Under the pieces are notes generated by a model. It worked only from the letters and a program-made list of their open reading frames with translations, had not been told where the DNA came from and searched no databases. Below are positions 56,893-64,000 of a stretch of 64,000 nt of DNA, one piece after another. The translations under genes were made by a program, and so were the position numbers. Source of the stretch: Azolla pinnata. Taxonomy: Eukaryota; Streptophyta; Polypodiopsida; Salviniales; Salviniaceae. The DNA is taken from assembly GCA_037176905.1 (NCBI GenBank), contig JBBBWG010026547.1, positions 1-64,000 of the forward strand, in the 5' to 3' direction. Numbering within the stretch: the first letter of the stretch is position 1; each line of letters starts with the position of its first letter.

Positions 56893-57153
56893 ATTTATTT
56901 AATTGCTTACATATTTAATTTATTGGGAAAATTACCAAGAAAAAACACATAACAAAAATTATTTAATTGCTTATATGTTTAATTTATTGGGAGAATTACC
57001 AAGAAAAAACACATAACAAATATTTATTTAATTGCTTACATATTCAATTTATTGGGAGAATTACCAAGAAAAAACACATAACAAAAATTTATTTAATTGC
57101 TTACATATTCAATTTATTGGGAGAATTCCCGAGAAAAAACACATAACAAAAAT
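56893..57153. repeat. Four ~65-bp tandem units upstream of the PDI-C gene
   Basis: Units built on TTATTTAATTGCTTA, ATTTAATTTATTGGGA and CCAAGAAAAAACACATAAC recur at about 56895, 56959, 57025 and 57089. They are 90% or more alike. They lie 120-380 bp upstream of the PDI-C start codon, in its likely promoter. Confidence 0.92.
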
Positions 57154-60100
57154 GATTTAAGTACATTTGAACGCTTGCTAAATTAACACCCGATTGATTC
57201 TGTTCCTATGACGTCGATTTTATTTTGCTCTCGATCGCATTCCGCCGATCGATCCCAATCGATTTCCCTTAATTTATAGTCGATCAACAGAAGCTCGTAG
57301 TTTTAGAATCTAATTAATCGATTCAATCGATTTGATGTCAATTGAGTTCACAACTCATTGATTTGGTTGGTAGCAATCAATTGATTGGAACGTTGATTTT
57401 GAAAACTAGGTGCCAAAGTTATAATTTTTTGGTTTTAGTACGCGTTAAAATGTAATTTATAATTTTGTCAATCGTAATTTGGTAATTTTCCCTTATTTAT
57501 TTGTATATTTGTTCATTTTGTTTAGTTGCTGATTTATTTTTTATTTCTCTGCCATACTTATTTATATATTTCTTTGCTTTTTTTTCTTTAAGTTGTTTAT
57601 GTGCTAATTCCCATAATTAATTAATTATTTTCTTATTAGTTCAGAGTATTTTTTCTTTATTTGTTTGCATGAGTTTATTTTTCACCCATCAATTACTTAT
57701 TTTCCTATTAGTTGAGAATATTTGCTTCCATTTACTCAGCTGTTTATTTATCTAGTTACTAAAATTACTTTTTTTTTTAAATACATCTACAAATTGGTTT
57801 ACTCATTTACTTGTTGTTTATGGATTTTTTTACTTATTTACTCATTTATTAATTTAATTATTTTTTTCCCAAAAATATATCTTGTCATCAGTTAAAAATA
57901 GATTGTCAGAAGATGGCTTACATATAAAAACAAGGACATCTAGGAAAGAACCATCTCGGAGCTATATAACGCAAATGCAGTTTAGTTGTTGGTTTAACTA
58001 GTTATTCAGTTCATTGATTGATCTACAGAGGTTACTTTCTTTTTGTGTGTGTGTGTAAAAAGATCCGTACTTTGTATTAGGATCGAGCTTAGGTCAAAAA
58101 CTACTGCCACTGCAAAAGCGAACAAGCGAACCATTTGTTCTAGTCGATCGATCGCCCACGTTCTAAGTTGGATTTGTCGAAGCCAGGGAGAAAAAATCCA
58201 CGGATGGAATCCGATGACCCATTCAAACAATCACATCTCCTTATGCTTGCATGGAGCCTGATCAGAACTTTGCAGATGATCCCCCAATGATCATCATTCG
58301 CCAAGTCAGATTACGAATCCAGCTAATGGACCAGCAAGCTGGTCCAAACATGCTTCTTTGCATCCATTATCATGCATTGGAGCCTGAAACTCATCGGAAA
58401 AGCTGGAAAGGCCCACAAGATCTCAGCAAAGTCAGCCCATAACAAACGAAGGATTCCCCTACTCTGTGGTTCTCTTAGCGGGTCGATTTTAAATCATATT
58501 CTCGACTATTATAACCCTTGTTGCTCGGGACCGAGTTCAAATTTCATTTTTAATTATGCTGTGAATTCAGATTATAGAGAATAGTCTAAGATCCTTTCCC
58601 ATTAAATAATCCATTAACATATTGAGAAAATCTCGCACAATTCAAACATTTGATACCAAAAGTGGCATCACAAATCGGTGTGGATCTTGAATGGCAGAAC
58701 AATATTAGAATTCTATCACGCATAAAACGAACATATCTAGAATATGCACGAGAATATGCATTTCCCCTGCCAAATCAAGAGCTCTTAGAGGTTGCATCGG
58801 GCTAAGAGACTCGAGTGCTTTGCAACAATTAAGAACTAATCAAAGGAATAAAAACATTGAAGACGCTCCTCTGATAACTCTAAAACAATTGTGTTAATCA
58901 CAAAGGTTGTACATCTCAAATTAATTTGTTAAATGAGATTTTATGGTAGTGCAAAATCCCGACTTTGAGGATTTTAAAACAAGAGCACATTATAGTAATT
59001 CGTATGTATCCCAAATGATATTCGATTGATGTAGCTTGAGTTTGGCTAGTTTTCCCATTGTTAATTGGAACTACACTGGGCATGTTTTGCCCATTGCCAA
59101 ACAAAAAAAATTTGCTGCTAGATTGCTTCCAATACATTTATCAACGGATTTTAAGAAAGTTGTAGTGACATGAATATTGAGAAACAACGACGCCATGACA
59201 AAACAATAGTGTTTGTATTGAGGTAGATCACATGTATAGTAATCACTTGTTTTGCAAGCTAAAATGGCAAGTTAACCAAGTTTAATTAATCACCACGACA
59301 TTCAATTATCCTCAACCTATCATGATCGGAGATATACAATCAATCGACAACAGTTTGGTATACCTACTGCATCACCTTTAGCCAGAAAATCCACTCACAA
59401 AATCAGGTGAGGGCAATCTAGGACTCTCACATTAGAAAACCCAGGAAGGCCAATCTTATGTCTGTTATCGGACCTTCTATGTCACGAGCTAAGGTCTAGA
59501 CGATATTTAACTCAAAAAGATAAGAAATTGAAGATGACGGAATAGAAGGCAAGATATTAAATGTCTCGAAACTCAAAATACAGGAGCACCGAATATTGGT
59601 GTTGAACCGGAACTGAAATGGTTCAGCACTGTGAATGTTTTCTACTTTTATAGCAAGAATGGGTTGATGAATGAGGTATAATGCATGCATGCCATTTGAC
59701 ATTCATGCGTCAATTGTAACTTCAAGTTGTACATTTGATATGAATATGTATACTAGACGGAATATATATATATCGGGTAAAATAAGATTGTACAATAGTT
59801 ACCATTGAGAGCTTGTATTGAGATGTCAATGTTGATTTCAATGTTTTGTCTGTACGTCGACGACATTCGGGCTCGCCATTGCACAGATTTTAGAGTGGCA
59901 TGAAGCTGTTATAAGTTAAGGATCGACTTCATCGCTCTCTTGCTCCAAACAAATATTGGTTTCACTCTAATCCCACACCTTTCTACCTGTGAAACATGAC
60001 TTTTTGCTAATAGACAGACACATTATTCAAAGTGAAGATGGTAGGTGGTTCTGAGTCTCAAATCCAAGATAGCAATATAATTCGGCAATTTGTATGCCAA

Positions 60101-60404
60101 AAGTCATTTCTTTGGCATGCCATAGCTGCATCCTCACAATGGCTTCACAACAGAGAGAGAGAGAGAGATACATTTTCGAACAATACATGCTTCCTGATTG
60201 CGGCAACCAAAATGCATGTTGATTCACAACGAAGGCAAGCTGCAGAACTCATTGGGGCGCATCATCAACCACGGACTATTTCATCAGCACTCGGGGAGTG
60301 TCGAAGCATCGATCGAGGTTGTTCGCTAGTCCGTGGTACAAGGTCACGTTCAAAGTATCGCAACATCGACCTACATCATACAAATGATCAGAGCATAAGA
60401 TAGA
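57154..60404. other. Intergenic, AT-rich, no gene seen
   Basis: Between the divergent PDI-C and PRAF-type genes. Very AT-rich at 57400-57900 with ATTTATT/TTACTTATT runs. A GT run at 58044-58056 and a short GAGAGA run near 60150. Short ORFs only; no motif recognised. Confidence 0.55.
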
Positions 60405-60557
60405 TAGAACCCTAAACCCTAAACCCTAACCCTAAACCCTAGCCCTAAACCCGAAACCTTAAACCCTAAAACCTAAACCCTAACCCTAAACCCTAAACCC
60501 TAAACCCTAAACCCTAAACCCTAAACCCTAAACCCTAAACCCTAAACCCTAAACCCT
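60405..60557 (-). repeat. Telomere-like array, CCCTAAA on the plus strand
   Basis: Variants in the first half (CCCTAGCC, CCCGAAA, CCTTAAA), then a nearly perfect CCCTAAA run at about 60485-60557. Orientation is opposite to the blocks at 35.7-36.2 and 41.5 kb. A GCGTTT repeat follows at 60595-60620. Confidence 0.95.
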
Positions 60558-63101
60558 ATATGTATGTATTATATATATTTAAAACCTTGATTTGCGTTTG
60601 CGTTTGCGTTTGCGTTTTGCTTTTTTTTGGGGAGTTTGCGTTTTGTGTTTTCTTTGAAGAAGACGGATCTGAGAAGACGAATTTTCTTCTTCTTCGTCTG
60701 CATCTTCTCCTTCTTCCTTCCTTCCTTCTTCTTCTTCTGCGTTTTGTCGATCGGAGGCCAACGCAGACAGACGGAACAGACGCTTTCCCTTCCCCCCCGC
60801 TCCTCCTCCATCGCCCCAGAAGCTGTTTGTGAAAAATAAAAGGAAAAGAGGAAGGAAAAAAGACAGGGGGAAGAGAAGAAAAAGCAAACTATCGAATGGA
60901 AGGACGAGCAGCAATCCTCCCTGAAGAAAACCATTGAAAGGAAAGGAGGGAACAAACAGGTTTGCACGCAGCTCAGTCCCATAGCTTCGACATACTGTGG
61001 TGCTGGGGTTTCTTAAAGATCATCAGGTTCAGATGGTCCCTTGACTTTTGATTTCCTCGCCTCCAATTCGGTTCCTTCTTATTCGATTTCAATCTCTGCG
61101 ACATCTACGATCGGGTGCATGTTCTAGGCTCGTTTGGAATTGTTCATGTTCATAATCTCCTGCATGGTGGTTACGATGATGATGTCGAGGCGATGATGGA
61201 GGTGATGATGATGAAGACAAGAAGAAGGCGATGATGGTATCAAGAGATTGTCAGTTTGCATCATATGAACCGACAGAAGAAATTTGTGCAATTCTGTTTC
61301 CCAGTTGCACTTGGCAAGATTAGAGCTTTCTTTAATATGAACCATTTCAGGTTGCAGAAAGAGGGGGAAAAGAAGTTCGATAAGGGGTTAAAGTGCTCTG
61401 GCTGAAGGAATCTGTAGATATTGCAATTGAAAGGAATCTATCAGTTAAGATAGCGCTTACCAAAGCTATCTATGTTGAAGATAGATCTCTAAGGAATGAT
61501 ACATGCCAGATAAATCTCCGAGGAGTCATATGCCCCCACTACAAAAGCTGGGAATCTGTACCGAATCTGTGATTGGTAGCAGACTTTCTGAATTCATTGC
61601 CATATGCTTCAAATTCTCAGATGCCTAGACATTTCTATCACCAGAAGAATGCTGTGAAAAGCTTCCATTTTTGTTTGTAGTTGAAAGACGGGAAATCTTG
61701 CTGCAGAAATTGTTGTCACACAGTCAACCCAGTGTACACTTTGACCAGTAACAGAAATAGATGCGTTTCTGCTCTACCTTGACATGCCTCCTAAAAGTCT
61801 GCAGGAATGGATCATGCCTCTTATCTTTGATTACGACGACAGGGATGAGGATATCCAAGCTCAGATCATGTCATAGCAGCAAAATGTGAGTGTGAGTTAC
61901 TGCTAAACCTCCTGCTACAATAAATAGCAGTTCCTTTGTTTTTCTCTTTCATCTTTGTGATGTTCTAGTAAACTGTCTCAAGAAAGCTTTGATTCAGCTG
62001 TTGCAATGTGATCTAAAACACGAAACCATCGATTAGTTCTGGTTTTCCATAAAAATAGGAGTCCATGAATCATGATGTACCTGAATGAATTGTAGGTGTT
62101 TCAATTAATTGCCCACTATTTGATACATGGCTATCTGTGATAGTTCCATCGTTATCATGCATTTTGTGCTCAACGTGGAATCCAATTTAAGGCCTCAAGC
62201 TGGCTCAGGCTTGTTTGATTTGTTAGTTATTGGAAGGGAAGGTACAGGTGATAAATCTGTATGTTATATTTGAGAATGTATTTAGGTCCAACTGATTGTC
62301 TCGTAACATCTGCTATTTCTCCCCTGCCATAAATCTGCTCTCCAGGCAAGATCTTTCCTGGTCCTCTCCTATACCTCACATACAATCTCCCAGGATCTTT
62401 TGAGTATCGTTCCATCATGCCCAATTCCACTGCTATAGGTATAAAGGAGCTTCTTCCTCATCTTGCCAGGGTTTCTTTAATAATGGACATAGGGAAAGCC
62501 CTAGAATGTGGGTATGAGTGCTATCTCACCATAATGCCGAAAATTCATTTACTTTGCAAAATCTTATTCATTGTACTTGATAAATGTATATAGACTACTA
62601 TGGCTTTTCATGGCACTGTAGGAACTCAACGGTAAGTCTATATTTGGCTTCCAAATGAAGTCCTTCCAAGAGTAGACTTCTTTTTTGATGAATCAAGTCA
62701 ATTGTGGACCTTTGAAATAATTAAGCATTACTGCTCATCTATCTGCATGTGTGTGCAAACCATACGGAACACATAGATGTTATTGATCCTCCTAGTATTA
62801 GCATGAATGGTCCAACTGGCAGGGGTAGAAACTACCTAAAATGTGAAATCAGAAGAGTTGATTCAAACAAGCAGCAGCGTGTTGACTATGAAACTAGGTT
62901 ATGCAGAGAGTAAAAATTTTATGGGCCTTCCATTTCAACCACTAAGAAAAAATGTGCTTGTGTCTGTGAACGTCCAGATTTTGTTTATGCATGGCTCAGT
63001 AACGACCAATATGAAAATGTATGGATCTAATGTTTTTGTGGAAAAAAAATATTTCTTCAGATTGAGAACTTCCCTGTTTGTAATTCCTGATCTTTTTACA
63101 G
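60558..63101. other. Upstream region of the PRAF-type gene, no coding exon identified
   Basis: A GCGTTT repeat and CTT-rich stretch at 60595-60740, and a GATGATGA stretch near 61171-61240. I searched for PH-domain exons (KKGAQLLKYGRRGKPKF and LIWFSGKEEK motifs) and did not find them. Short ORFs do not match known families. Confidence 0.5.
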
Positions 63102-64000
63102 ACCTTGCCTCACTATTGATGATTTTGGAGCAGATGGGGGGTGAAACAGTCAGGGGAAGCGTTTCAAGTCATACATCAAGCCAAGGATCCGGGCAAGATG
63201 ATTTTGATGCCCTTGGCTATGTGTTTATGTGGGGACAAGGAATTGGTGATGGATTCCTTGGTGGTGGCAGTTTTAAGCTTGGTTCTTCCAAGGGGAGAAA
63301 TTTAGATTCACTTTATCCCAAAGCTGTGGGTTCACATGTTGTATTAGATGCACAACAGATTGCGTGTGGTGGAAGGCACGCAGCATTGGTCACAAGACAA
63401 GGAGAAGTTTTTAGTTGGGGTGAAGAGTCAGGTGGGTGGCTTGGGCATGGAGTCAGCTTAGATACTCCATATCCTAAACTTGTGGAGGCTCTAGCCAGCT
63501 ATTCCATAGAATTTGTGGCCTGTGGTGAGTATCATACATGTGCTTTAACACAATCAGGGGACCTCTATAGTTGGGGAGATGGTGCACACAAGTTCAGCTT
63601 ACTAGGTCATGGGAGAGACATCAGCCAATCGACACCCAAAAGAATCAGTGGTGGCATAGAGGGCCTTCGTGTCTCCTCCGTTACCTGTGGACCTTGGCAC
63701 ACAGCATTAGTGACTGTTTCAGGACAGTTGTTCACATTTGGTGATGGGACATTTGGTGTGCTCGGGCATGGCAATCGGACGAGCATCTCTACTCCTAAGG
63801 AAGTTGAGTCTTTGAAAGGTTTGAGAACTGTTAAAGCTGCTTGTGGAGTCTGGCACACAGCAGCAGTAGTTGAAATCATGGTGAACCTCTCGAGCTCAAA
63901 TAATTTCGCTTCCGGAAAGATCTTCACTTGGGGAGATGGAGACAAAGGGCGCCTGGGCCATCATGATAAGGAAAAGAAACTTGTACCAACTTGTGTGTCT
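63102..64000 (+). CDS. PRAF-type RCC1 protein (PH-RCC1-FYVE), partial
   Basis: One exon, open to the window end (299 codons in frame from 63104). It begins at a 3' splice site (TCTTTTTACAG) and reads [29 protein letters not shown], then RCC1 blades: [116 protein letters not shown] and [17 protein letters not shown]. Plant PRAF proteins carry an N-terminal PH domain, these RCC1 repeats, then FYVE and BRX domains, and are tied to membrane and phosphoinositide functions. Sequence order and wording match PRAF1 closely. The 5' exons and the FYVE end are not visible here. Confidence 0.93.

Noticed and set aside
62227-62430. Minus-strand frame (GRLYVRYRRGPGKIL)
   Set aside because: Looked protein-like, but no family matches, no splice context supports it and it is short.

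Overview
The window is nuclear DNA of a land plant. The evidence is TTTAGGG-type repeats, GT-AG introns, and several plant protein families: an IRE-type AGC kinase, a plant PDI-C protein, a Deg9-type protease, a TCF1-like RCC1 protein, a PRAF-type RCC1 protein and two PLS-class PPR proteins. Two long intronless PLS-class PPR genes, one with a degenerate DYW tail, suggest a seed-free vascular plant (lycophyte or fern). That placement is inference; no marker in the window fixes the species.

Layout. 0.2-1.0 kb: a 70-bp tandem array and a TGTA/TGCA microsatellite, then intronless PPR gene 1 (1.08-4.0 kb, +). 5.0-6.3 kb: a small unrecognised four-exon gene (-). 7.7-19.8 kb: a 17-exon IRE-like AGC kinase (-) whose exons I could join in frame throughout (1419 aa). 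19.9-26.9 kb: a gene-poor stretch with microsatellites, a decayed LINE endonuclease fragment (-) and a degenerate tandem array. 27.3-30.2 kb: a ZNF830-type zinc-finger gene (+, 7 exons) that starts beside a 10-N gap. 31.9-34.2 kb: PPR gene 2 (+, intronless) with two in-frame minisatellites. 35.7-36.2 kb: telomere-like DNA. 36.4-40.6 kb: a Deg9-type serine protease (+). 41.5-42.6 kb: a second telomere-like block, a 100-N gap, a CATGCA-rich tract and a purine-only tract. 42.66-47.5 kb: a TCF1-like RCC1 protein (+, 10 exons). 50.2-56.8 kb: a PDI-C protein (-, 15 exons), convergent with it. 60.4-60.6 kb: a third telomere-like block in the opposite orientation. 63.1 kb to the end: the central RCC1 part of a PRAF-type protein (+, runs off the window).

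The genes are not an operon or pathway cluster. They are ordinary housekeeping and organelle-editing functions on both strands. The recurring theme is local tandem duplication: almost every intergenic region, several introns and both PPR coding sequences carry short tandem duplications. The in-frame amplification of what looks like a PPR helix in PPR gene 2, and a degenerate DYW deaminase domain in PPR gene 1 with a lost catalytic glutamate, are the most interesting points. I found no undescribed multi-gene system, no CRISPR array and no RNA gene I can support.
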